Below the pieces are notes generated by a model. The model worked only from the letters and a program-made list of their open reading frames with translations. It searched no databases and was not told the origin of the DNA. Shown piece by piece: positions 1 to 6,262 of a DNA stretch of 19,523 nucleotides. Within the stretch, counting starts at the first letter, position 1. The number at the start of each line of letters is the position of its first letter. Source of the stretch: Actinomycetota bacterium (GTDB lineage: Bacteria > Actinomycetota > Actinomycetes > JACCUZ01); assembly GCA_030841245.1 (NCBI GenBank), contig JAVEDG010000041.1:1-19523 (forward strand), read 5' to 3'. The position numbers and the translations under genes are program-made.

Positions 1-96
1 CTGCTGCAACGCGCGCCGTACGCCGCGGGGCGGGCCGCACTGACCCTGCGCGGGCGGTTGCTGGCCGACGCGGTCGTGCGAGACCTCGTGGACTGA
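1..96 (+). CDS. hemW: HemW (radical SAM coproporphyrinogen III oxidase-like protein), C-terminal fragment
   Basis: The window opens inside a plus-strand gene. Frame 1 is open for 31 codons and stops at TGA 94-96. The tail (core LTLRGRLLADAVVRDLVD) resembles the C-terminus of actinobacterial HemW, a radical SAM protein linked to haem insertion. In actinobacteria hemW is a usual upstream neighbour of hrcA, which supports the call. Only the last 31 residues are present, so no catalytic motif can be checked. The identification rests on a short tail and on synteny. Confidence 0.6.
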   Translation: MLQRAPYAAGRAALTLRGRLLADAVVRDLVD

Positions 97-111
97 GCAC
101 GCCCGGCGTGC
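97..111. terminator. Hairpin right after hemW stop (candidate terminator)
   Basis: A perfect inverted repeat, GCACGCC (97-103) and GGCGTGC (105-111), begins at the base after the hemW stop. It folds into a GC-rich stem of six pairs with a three-base loop. There is no T-run, as is common for actinobacterial terminators. It lies between convergent hemW and the RDD gene. Confidence 0.4.
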
Positions 112-127
112 GCGAGCGCCGCGGCAC

Positions 128-142
128 GCGGCCGATGGCCGC
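128..142. terminator. Second hairpin between hemW and the RDD gene
   Basis: GCGGCC (128-133), loop GAT, then GGCCGC (137-142) is a perfect six-base-pair stem with a three-base loop. It lies 15 bases beyond the stop of the minus-strand RDD gene. With the hairpin at 97-111 it could form a two-sided terminator for the convergent pair. No T-run is present, and the strength is unknown. Confidence 0.4.
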
Positions 143-157
143 ACCCGGCCCAGCGGC

Positions 158-781
158 TCAGACCCGGACGACCACGGTGGACATGATCTTGTCGGCGAAG
201 GTCTGGTTCTTGGCGTCCCAGAGCGGCCAGAGATAGCCGATGTAGAAGATGCCGTCGAGGAAGTGCGCCAGCGAACGGACGAACGTCAGCCCCGCTCCGA
301 TCGGCGTTCCCGACTGCTCCGAGATCAGCCGGATGCGGACCTGGCTCTTGCCGATCGTCTGGCCGGTGCGGCCCTGCCGGAAGACGTAGTTCCAGAAGCC
401 GAAGGCGATCACGGCGACGTAGCCGACGATCAGAATGAAGGCGCCGAGTCCGGTCGACACCTGGTGCAGCACGGCGAAGATGATCAGGACGCCGACGAAC
501 AGGCCGAGCTGGATGAGCACGTCGATCAACGTCGCACCGACCCGCTGCCCCCAGCTGGCGTACGCACCCGCGGACGCGCCGTAGCCGTACCCCGGGCCTG
601 GTGCCCCGTAGCCCGGCTGTCCGTACCCCGGCGGGCCCGGCGCCCCGCCGTACGTCGGGGGAGCGGGCGGCGGCTGGGCGGCCGGGCCGCCACCGCCCGG
701 CGGCTCGGCCGGCGCCCAGGGCTCGGTCCCGGGCCGGTCGGGCCCCTCGGGTGGCTCGGGTGGCGGCGCTGTGCCGGTCAT
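158..781 (-). CDS. RDD-family membrane protein with Pro/Gly-rich N-terminus
   Basis: This 207-residue protein has two parts. Residues 1 to about 72 are rich in Pro, Gly, Ala and Tyr and look disordered and cytoplasmic. The rest is an RDD domain: an early Arg-Asp pair (GQRVGATLIDVL), hydrophobic helices at about 85-105 and 113-133, a conserved GRTGQTIGK segment and the closing FADKIM stretch. RDD proteins are small integral membrane proteins of mostly unknown, probably transport-related, function. The ATG (complement of 779-781) is preceded on its strand by a purine-rich GAGAGGGG, a fair ribosome binding site. The gene diverges from hrcA across about 270 bases and converges on hemW. Family is clear; biological role is unknown. 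Confidence 0.85.
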   Translation of the reverse strand: MTGTAPPPEPPEGPDRPGTEPWAPAEPPGGGGPAAQPPPAPPTYGGAPGPPGYGQPGYGAPGPGYGYGASAGAYASWGQRVGATLIDVLIQLGLFVGVLIIFAVLHQVSTGLGAFILIVGYVAVIAFGFWNYVFRQGRTGQTIGKSQVRIRLISEQSGTPIGAGLTFVRSLAHFLDGIFYIGYLWPLWDAKNQTFADKIMSTVVVRV

Positions 782-976
782 GGCATCCCCTCTCTGCGGT
801 GGCTCAGGCTAGACCGGGTCGGTCGCAGCCGTCACGAAGTCGTGCAGTGCTGCGCCGTGGCGGGACTGGTGCAGGAGCGTCACCGGCGAGCCCTCGAGCC
901 GGAGACCAGGATCCAGGTCGGGCAGGGTCGACGCCACCGGACGCGCCGCAGGTCGTGTCGGCAGCTGCTCCCGACG

Positions 977-982
977 TACACT
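977..982 (+). promoter_or_regulatory. Candidate -10 element for hrcA
   Basis: TACACT matches the TANNNT pattern of housekeeping -10 elements. Transcription would start near 989, inside the CIRCE repeat, which is the classical arrangement for HrcA repression. No good -35 is visible about 17 bases upstream, so this is an inference from position. Confidence 0.4.
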
Positions 983-1008
983 TGGCACTCGAACGGGCGG
1001 AGTGCCAG
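982..1008 (+). promoter_or_regulatory. CIRCE operator (HrcA binding site)
   Basis: TTGGCACTC (982-990), nine bases, then GAGTGCCAG (1000-1008). This matches the CIRCE consensus TTAGCACTC-N9-GAGTGCTAA with exact spacing; the two arms are complementary at eight of nine positions. It lies 45 bases upstream of the hrcA start. HrcA is expected to bind here and repress its own operon until heat shock removes it. Finding CIRCE directly before an hrcA gene makes the call strong. Confidence 0.9.
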
Positions 1009-1053
1009 CATCGCTGGCCGGGAGCGACCCCAGCGTGGCGAGCGGAGGTACGC

Positions 1054-2073
1054 ATGGTCGAGGAGCGCAAGCTCGACGTGCTGCGTGCCATCGTGCAGGA
1101 CTACGTGTCCACGCAGGAGCCGGTCGGGTCCAAGGCCCTCGTCGACCGCCACAACCTGGGGGTCTCGCCCGCCACGATCCGCAACGACATGGCGGCGCTG
1201 GAGGACGAGGGATACATCACCCAGCCGCACACCAGCGCGGGCCGGATCCCGACCGACAAGGGCTACCGGCTCTTCGTCGACCGGCTCTCCAGTGTCAAGC
1301 CGCTGACGACGCCCGAGCGCCGCGCGATCCAGTCGTTCCTCGGCAACGCCGCGGACCTCGACGACGTCGTACGCCGCACGGTGCGGCTGCTGGCGCAGCT
1401 GACGCGGCAGGTCGCCGTGGTGCAGTACCCCTCCCTGTCCCGTTCGACCGTGCGACACGTCGAGCTGGTCGCACTCGCTGCGTCGCGGGTGCTGGTGGTG
1501 CTGATCACCAACACAGGGCGGGTCGAGCAGCGGATGGTCGACGCGCCCACCGACGTGCCCGAGTCGTTGCTCGGCGAGCTGCGCGCCCAGCTCAACTCAC
1601 GCATCGTGGGTGTGCGGCTGGTGGAGGCGCCCGAGCAGCTCGCCGACCTGCCCGACCGGTTCACGGCAGAGGAGCGGCCCGCCGCGACCGCGATCTGCTC
1701 CGCGCTGCTCGAGAGCCTGGTCGAGGAGCACGAGGAGCGTGTCGTCATGGGGGGCACGGCCAACCTCGCGCGGTTCAGCCCCGACTTCCCGCTCACCATC
1801 CAGCCGGTGCTGGAGGCGCTGGAGGAGCAGATGGTCCTGCTCCGGCTGCTCGGCGAGGCGACCGACCCGTCGGTGGTCACGGTGAGCATCGGACACGAGA
1901 ACCCCCACGAGGGCCTCACCGGTACGTCGGTGGTCAGCATCGGCTACGGCAACGAGAGCGAGGCGCTGGCCAAGCTCGGTGTCCTGGGGCCGACCCGGAT
2001 GGACTACCCGGGCACGATGGGGGCGGTGCGCGCGGTGGCGCGCTACGTCGGCAAGATCGTCGCGGAGGGCTAG
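1054..2073 (+). CDS. hrcA: Heat-inducible transcription repressor HrcA
   Basis: HrcA is the repressor that binds CIRCE and controls heat-shock chaperone genes; its activity is normally tuned by GroEL. The 339-residue product has the full family layout: an N-terminal winged helix (about residues 1-75, with GVSPATIRNDMAALEDEGYI and HTSAGRIPTDKGYRLFVD), then the GAF-like and dimerisation regions, ending with GTMGAVRAVARYVGKIVAEG. The ATG at 1054 is preceded by GGAGG (1044-1048) at five bases, an excellent site; longer upstream readings in this frame lie across the operator and are rejected. A CIRCE element upstream implies autoregulation. dnaJ and rsmE follow on the same strand, so HrcA probably represses its own operon. 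Confidence 0.97.
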   Translation: MVEERKLDVLRAIVQDYVSTQEPVGSKALVDRHNLGVSPATIRNDMAALEDEGYITQPHTSAGRIPTDKGYRLFVDRLSSVKPLTTPERRAIQSFLGNAADLDDVVRRTVRLLAQLTRQVAVVQYPSLSRSTVRHVELVALAASRVLVVLITNTGRVEQRMVDAPTDVPESLLGELRAQLNSRIVGVRLVEAPEQLADLPDRFTAEERPAATAICSALLESLVEEHEERVVMGGTANLARFSPDFPLTIQPVLEALEEQMVLLRLLGEATDPSVVTVSIGHENPHEGLTGTSVVSIGYGNESEALAKLGVLGPTRMDYPGTMGAVRAVARYVGKIVAEG

Positions 2074-2076
2074 ACC

Positions 2077-2112
2077 ATGTCAGTCACCTACGCCCTGGAA
2101 GGCCTGCTGTAG
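2077..2112 (+). CDS. 11-codon mini-ORF between hrcA and dnaJ (putative coupling peptide)
   Basis: ATG at 2077 opens an 11-residue reading frame, MSVTYALEGLL, whose TAG stop at 2110-2112 shares its last G with the GTG start of dnaJ (TAGTG). The dnaJ ribosome binding site GGAAGG (2097-2102) lies inside it. A ribosome ending here would be placed on the dnaJ start, so translational coupling is possible. No clear Shine-Dalgarno site precedes the ATG, which is only four bases after the hrcA stop, so it would itself depend on reinitiation after hrcA. It may be fortuitous. Confidence 0.3.
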   Translation: MSVTYALEGLL

Positions 2113-3224
2113 TGGCCAACGACTACTACGCGGTCCTCGGGGTCCCGCGCGACGCCTCCGCGGACCAGATCAAGAAGGCCTACCGCAAGCTGGCGCGCGA
2201 GCTGCACCCCGACGTCAACCCGGACGAGGAGGAGCGCTTCAAGGCGGTCACGCAGGCCTACGAGGTGCTCTCCGACCCGAAGAAGCGCGAGCTGCACGAC
2301 CTCGGCGGCGACCCCTTCTCGACCGGCGGCGGCTTCGGGTCCGGGTTCGGCTTCTCCGACATCATGGACGCGTTCTTCGGCGGGAACGCCTCACGCGGCC
2401 CGCGTCCCCGCCAGCGGCGCGGCCAGGACGCACTGATCCGGGTCGACATCGACCTCGAGGGCGCGACGTTCGGCGTCGAGCGCGAGATCCAGGTCGACAC
2501 CGCGACCAACTGCCCGACCTGCGAGGGCGCCGGCACCGCACCGGGTACCGCCACCAAGGTCTGCGACATCTGCCGCGGGCGCGGCGAGGTGCAGCAGGTC
2601 ACCCGCTCGTTCCTGGGTCAGGTGATGACAGCCCGGCCGTGCGCCGCCTGCCAGGGTTTCGGCACCGTGATCCCGCACCCGTGCGCCGAGTGCGGCGGCG
2701 ACGGCCGGGTCCGCACCAGGCGGTCGCTGACCATCAAGATCCCGGCCGGGGTCGACACCGGCACCCGGATCCAGCTGACCGGCGAGGGCGAGGCAGGCCC
2801 CGGTGGCGGCCCGGCGGGAGACCTCTTCGTGGAGATCGTCGAGCGGGCGCATCCCAGCTTCCAGCGCCGCGGCGACGACCTGCACGCGACCGTCGTGGTC
2901 CCGATGACGGCGGCGGCACTAGGCACCCAGGTCGAGCTCGAGACGCTCGACGGGCTGCGCAGCGTCGAGCTGCGTCCGGGCACGCAGAGCGGGCAGAGCC
3001 ACACGCTGCCGGGGCTCGGGGTCGGCCACCTGCGCGGTTCGGGACGCGGCGACCTGCTGGTGCACGTCGAGGTCGCGACGCCGACTCGCCTCGACGCCGA
3101 GCAGGAGGAGCTGTTGCGCAAGCTGGCCGCCCTGCGCGGCGAGGAAGGGCCGACCAGCGGGACGCTGACCACGAACCAGCAGGGCCTGTTCTCGCGGCTG
3201 CGTGACGCGTTCAACCCCCGCTGA
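2112..3224 (+). CDS. dnaJ: Molecular chaperone DnaJ (type I, actinobacterial DnaJ2-like)
   Basis: A 370-residue Hsp40 co-chaperone that delivers substrates to DnaK and stimulates its ATPase. The J domain (about 3-65) has the HPD triad at 32-34, then a Gly/Phe-rich linker (about 65-92). The zinc-binding domain has all four CxxCxGxG repeats: Cys134/137, Cys151/154, Cys177/180 and Cys191/194. The C-terminal substrate-binding domain is complete. The GTG start at 2112 gives the family-typical MANDYYAVLGV beginning and has GGAAGG (2097-2102) nine bases upstream. Position after hrcA, rather than after dnaK-grpE, marks it as the second DnaJ of actinobacteria. Control by HrcA through the upstream CIRCE is likely. 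Confidence 0.96.
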   Translation: MANDYYAVLGVPRDASADQIKKAYRKLARELHPDVNPDEEERFKAVTQAYEVLSDPKKRELHDLGGDPFSTGGGFGSGFGFSDIMDAFFGGNASRGPRPRQRRGQDALIRVDIDLEGATFGVEREIQVDTATNCPTCEGAGTAPGTATKVCDICRGRGEVQQVTRSFLGQVMTARPCAACQGFGTVIPHPCAECGGDGRVRTRRSLTIKIPAGVDTGTRIQLTGEGEAGPGGGPAGDLFVEIVERAHPSFQRRGDDLHATVVVPMTAAALGTQVELETLDGLRSVELRPGTQSGQSHTLPGLGVGHLRGSGRGDLLVHVEVATPTRLDAEQEELLRKLAALRGEEGPTSGTLTTNQQGLFSRLRDAFNPR

Positions 3225-3247
3225 CCGTCAGGCCCGACCGCCCCGTC

Positions 3248-4006
3248 ATGAGTCCGCCCGTCTTCCTCGTCGACCGGGCCCGCCTCGAGAGCGAGGCCGG
3301 CCCGGTGGTGCTCGACGGCTCCGAAGGCCGTCATGCCGCGACGGTCATGCGGCTCGGCCGCGGTGAGCCGGTGGTCCTTACGGACGGGGCTGGCCTGCGG
3401 GCGGACGGGGTCGTCGCGGCCGCGGGCCGCGACCGGCTCGACGTCGAGGTCCGGACCCGCGTCCAGGTGCCGGCACCGAAGCCGCGGTTGGTGGTGGTGC
3501 AGGCGCTGCCCAAGGGGGACCGCGGCGAGCTCGCCGTCGAGACGCTGACCGAGGTCGGTGTCGACCTGGTGGTCCCGTGGGCCGCGGCTCGCTGCGTCAC
3601 CCGCTGGCAGGGCGAGCGCGCAGCCCGGTCGCTCGGCAAGTGGCGTACGGCGGCACGCGAGGCCGCCAAGCAGTCGCGGCGGATCTGGTTCCCGGAGGTC
3701 GCCGACCTGGCCAGCACCTCCGACGTCGTGACCCGGTTGGCTGCCGCGGGATCGGCCGCCGTTCTGCACGAAGAGGCGACCGAGCCGCTCTCAGGCCTGT
3801 CTCTTGCCACCGATCCCGAGGCCGGCGGAAAGGACGCCGACGTCGTGCTGGTCGTCGGACCGGAGGGCGGCGTGACACCCGAGGAGCTGACGGCTTTCGC
3901 CGAGGCCGGCGCCGCGGCGTACCGGCTCGGCGACACCGTGCTGCGCACCTCCACCGCCGGCGTCGCGGCGGTGTCGGTGCTGCAGTCGGTGCTCGGCCGG
4001 TGGTGA
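3248..4006 (+). CDS. rsmE: 16S rRNA (uracil(1498)-N(3))-methyltransferase RsmE
   Basis: RsmE uses S-adenosylmethionine to methylate N3 of U1498 in 16S rRNA of the 30S subunit. The 252-residue protein has the small N-terminal PUA-like RNA-binding part (about 1-75, with GRHAATVMRLGRGE) and a SPOUT (trefoil-knot) catalytic part. Visible family motifs are LPKGDRGELAVETLTEVGV, the GPEGG loop of the knot, and RLGDTVLRTSTAG near the end, where many homologues read LRTETA. ATG 3248 follows the dnaJ stop by 23 bases, in one apparent operon; a strong Shine-Dalgarno is not visible. rsmE following dnaJ is the usual actinobacterial order. Confidence 0.95.
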   Translation: MSPPVFLVDRARLESEAGPVVLDGSEGRHAATVMRLGRGEPVVLTDGAGLRADGVVAAAGRDRLDVEVRTRVQVPAPKPRLVVVQALPKGDRGELAVETLTEVGVDLVVPWAAARCVTRWQGERAARSLGKWRTAAREAAKQSRRIWFPEVADLASTSDVVTRLAAAGSAAVLHEEATEPLSGLSLATDPEAGGKDADVVLVVGPEGGVTPEELTAFAEAGAAAYRLGDTVLRTSTAGVAAVSVLQSVLGRW

Positions 4007-4013
4007 GCGAGAC

Positions 4014-5099
4014 CTACTTGACGGTGAAGGCCTTGCTGTCGCGCTCGTCGAGGTTGGCGTTCTGGCCGTTGTCGTTATAGGCGACGACCCTGTAGTCACC
4101 GGGCGGCAGGGTGAACGTCGTCTGCGCCGAGGCGAACTGTCCCTGTGCGGTGGTGACCGCCTTGGCGTCGACCTCGGTGGTGCCGCGGAACACCTTGAGC
4201 ACGACGTTGCCCTCGTAGCCGGTGCCGTAGACGTTGACGGTCACCGGCGAGCCGACCTTGGCACCCTGCTCGGGAGCCAGGATCCACACCAGACCCTGCA
4301 CGTCGAGCATCGGCTCGCGCTGCACCGGCTGGGACCAGTCATAGGCACCGGACGGCGGGGTCGCGCCGTTGACGAGCAGCTTGACCCGGTGGATCGACGG
4401 GTTGTTCGCGGTCACCGTGTAGACGACCTGCTGCGCGCTGCGGTCCTCGGCCTCGCCGCCGACCGTCGGGAACGCGGACAGGTTCACGGTGGCGAGATCG
4501 CCGGACGTGGAGTAGTGCAGCAGCTTGGTGCTGCCGGGCCAGACCGAGGTGTAGTCGGGGTCGCTGGCACTGCCCTGGAGCATCTCGGTGAGCGCGGTCT
4601 GCACCGCACCACCGACGGTGGGCGCGAGGTGCTGCTCGCGGTAGAGCCGGACTCCGGCCTGACCGTTGTCCATCAGGTAGTAGACCCAGACGTCGGACGC
4701 GGGAGGGATGACCGGGCCGTTCGAGGACGTCTCCGTGGCGGCCGATGTCTGCGTCGGGGTCGGGCTCGGCTGGGTCGAACGGGACTGCGACGGGGTCGGA
4801 CTGGGCGACGAGCTGTGCTGGTTCGCCGGCGGCAGTGTCGTGGTGCCGTGGTCCTCGTCGCGCAGCCCGAGGGCGACGACACCCACGAGCAGACCGACCA
4901 CGGCTGCCGCGGCGAGCGCGAGCGACGGCAGCTGCCACCACACGCGCGGGCGGCGGCGCTCGATGCCCTCGCGGATCCGCGCCAGGCCGTCGCCGGCCGG
5001 GACGACCGTGTCGGCCTCGGCGCGCATCGCGGTGCGCAGTGCGCCCTCCAGCGCCTCGTCGTGCCCGTCGGACCGGGGGCCCGCTCCGTTGGTGCTCAT
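4014..5099 (-). CDS. Single-pass membrane protein with GerMN and Gmad2 domains, coupled to a SigE-type sigma factor
   Basis: The 361-residue product has a cytoplasmic N-terminus (1-55), one membrane helix (about 56-79, LALAAAAVVGLLVGVVALGL), a Ser/Thr/Pro-rich linker (about 85-130), a GerMN-like domain (about 137-247) and a Gmad2 immunoglobulin-like domain (about 271-360, from WILAPEQGAKV to KAFTVK). In non-sporulating actinobacteria this pair of domains is extracytoplasmic; its function is not established. The ATG (complement of 5097-5099) overlaps the sigma factor stop in an ATGA, so translation is coupled. By position, the cytoplasmic N-terminus could hold the sigma factor, as anti-sigma proteins do, but no zinc-binding HxxxCxxC motif of the ZAS type is present. 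The anti-sigma role is inference. The gene converges on rsmE with a seven-base gap. Confidence 0.8.
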   Translation of the reverse strand: MSTNGAGPRSDGHDEALEGALRTAMRAEADTVVPAGDGLARIREGIERRRPRVWWQLPSLALAAAAVVGLLVGVVALGLRDEDHGTTTLPPANQHSSSPSPTPSQSRSTQPSPTPTQTSAATETSSNGPVIPPASDVWVYYLMDNGQAGVRLYREQHLAPTVGGAVQTALTEMLQGSASDPDYTSVWPGSTKLLHYSTSGDLATVNLSAFPTVGGEAEDRSAQQVVYTVTANNPSIHRVKLLVNGATPPSGAYDWSQPVQREPMLDVQGLVWILAPEQGAKVGSPVTVNVYGTGYEGNVVLKVFRGTTEVDAKAVTTAQGQFASAQTTFTLPPGDYRVVAYNDNGQNANLDERDSKAFTVK

Positions 5100-5629
5100 G
5101 AGGTGCGCTCCAGGGTGGTGCGAAGGGTGGCCATGGCCCGCGACGCGTGACTCTTCACGGCTCCACGACTGATGCCGATCGCCTCGGCGATCTCGGCCTC
5201 GGACAGCTCGGCGTAGTAGCGCAGCGTCAGGACCTCGCGCTGGCGGCCGGGCAGCCGGCGTACGGCGGCCATGACCTCCTGGTGCTCGAGGGCACCCATC
5301 GCGCCGTACTCCGCGCTCGCGGCGTCGGGCATCGGCGCGGGCGCGTACTTCTGCTCCACCTTGTGGTGACGCAGCGCCGACCGCGACCGGTTGACCACCG
5401 ACTGGCGCAAGTAGGCCAGCGCCCGGTCCGGGTCGCGCAGCCGCTTCCACGCGCCGTGCAGGGCGATGAAGGAGTCCTGAACGACCTCCTCGGCCAGACC
5501 CACGTCGCGGACGAGCAGGGCGGACAGGCGGACCAGCGAGCGGTAGTGCGCAGCGTAGAGCGACGTGATGGCCTCGTCGGCGTCCCAGCCGACCGAAGCC
5601 TCCCCGCCCTCGTTCACGCGCTCGCGCAC
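5096..5629 (-). CDS. SigE-family ECF RNA polymerase sigma factor
   Basis: An extracytoplasmic-function sigma-70 protein of 177 residues. Region 2 (about 20-85) contains SLYAAHYRSLVRLSALLV and the GLAEEVVQDSF motif used for core binding and -10 recognition. Region 4 (about 118-170) contains LPGRQREVLTLRYYAELS and the helix-turn-helix EIAEAIGISRGAVKSHASRA. The frame stays open far upstream, but the start chosen is GTG at 5629 (complement), preceded on its strand by AGGGGAG about ten bases away; GTG at 5617 is an alternative. A longer start would overlap the divergent HIT promoter and adds sequence without family likeness. An ECF-like promoter upstream suggests autoregulation. The downstream membrane gene overlaps by four bases. 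Confidence 0.9.
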   Translation of the reverse strand: MRERVNEGGEASVGWDADEAITSLYAAHYRSLVRLSALLVRDVGLAEEVVQDSFIALHGAWKRLRDPDRALAYLRQSVVNRSRSALRHHKVEQKYAPAPMPDAASAEYGAMGALEHQEVMAAVRRLPGRQREVLTLRYYAELSEAEIAEAIGISRGAVKSHASRAMATLRTTLERTS

Positions 5630-5685
5630 GCCGCCGACGCTCCCCTCACGGGTCCACGCTGTCAGGATCGATGCCACGAGACACA

Positions 5686-5710
5686 GACGCGCACCTCGTC
5701 GCACCGGTTT
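5686..5710 (-). promoter_or_regulatory. Candidate ECF-type autoregulatory promoter of the sigma gene
   Basis: On the minus strand, AAACC (5710-5706) is followed after 16 bases by CGTC (5689-5686). AAC/CGTC with 16-17 base spacing is the common pattern of actinobacterial ECF promoters. It would start transcription near 5679, about 50 bases before the sigma GTG. The match is short, so chance occurrence is possible. Confidence 0.35.
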
Positions 5711-5775
5711 ACACGCTGTGCGGGCCCGGCCGGGGTCAGGCTCGCCGTCAGCCTCGGCCCCTTGTCCGCCCTCGG

Positions 5776-5781
5776 TAGGGT
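5776..5781 (+). promoter_or_regulatory. -10 element of an apparent leaderless promoter (HIT gene)
   Basis: TAGGGT (5776-5781) is separated by seven bases from the ATG at 5789, so transcription should start at or next to the start codon. No clear -35 is visible. Confidence 0.45.
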
Positions 5782-5788
5782 CGCTGCC

Positions 5789-6130
5789 ATGAGCTCGGAC
5801 TGCCTGTTCTGCGGGATCGTGGCTGGTCAGGTGCCCGCGAGCCTGGTCGCCGAGGGCGAGCGGGTGCTCGCCTTCACCGACATCAACCCGCAGGCACCCA
5901 CCCATGTCCTGGTCGTGTCACGGGAGCACCACCCCGACGTCGCGGCCCTCGCCGCGGCCGACCCTCCGGCCCTGGCCGAGCTGGTCGGGCTGGGTCAGCG
6001 CATCGCCCGCGACGCCGGGCACTCGGACTTTCGCCTGGTGTTCAACACGGGGGCCGACGCCGGGCAGTCGGTGTTCCACGTGCACGGCCACGTGCTGGCC
6101 GGGCGGTCCTTCGGCTGGCCGCCCGGCTGA
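5789..6130 (+). CDS. HIT-family nucleotide-binding hydrolase
   Basis: A 113-residue histidine triad protein. The family hydrolyses or transfers nucleotidyl groups from substrates such as AMP-lysine or dinucleoside polyphosphates. The N-terminus has CLFCGIV with Cys5 and Cys8, part of the structural zinc site of the HinT branch. The mid region has FTDINPQAPTHVLVVSREH, and the catalytic triad is HVHGHV at 97-102 with His97, His99 and His101. Length matches the family. The start ATG lies seven bases after a TAGGGT element, so the message may be leaderless. It sits directly before phoH, the usual actinobacterial arrangement, and its exact substrate cannot be told from sequence. Confidence 0.93.
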   Translation: MSSDCLFCGIVAGQVPASLVAEGERVLAFTDINPQAPTHVLVVSREHHPDVAALAAADPPALAELVGLGQRIARDAGHSDFRLVFNTGADAGQSVFHVHGHVLAGRSFGWPPG

Positions 6131-6170
6131 CCGGTTCGTCCGGTTCGGTCGCTCCGCGTGGCCGATCGCC

Positions 6171-6176
6171 TAGCAT
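6171..6176 (+). promoter_or_regulatory. Candidate -10 element for the phoH operon
   Basis: TAGCAT (6171-6176) fits TANNNT and is 86 bases upstream of the phoH ATG. Transcription would start near 6183 and give a roughly 80-base leader. No convincing -35 is seen. Confidence 0.3.
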
Positions 6177-6262
6177 GGGCGGGTCGGCGGCCCGAGGGCC
6201 AGCCGCGCATCCAGACGACAGCGAGACGGGAAGCAGGGCGAGCAGGCCGCTCAGGCCGACCC

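Noticed and set aside
5630..5905. Upstream extension of the sigma factor to an ATG at 5905
   Set aside because: The extra 92 residues overlap the HIT gene and its promoter, have no sigma-factor similarity and lack a suitable ribosome binding site.
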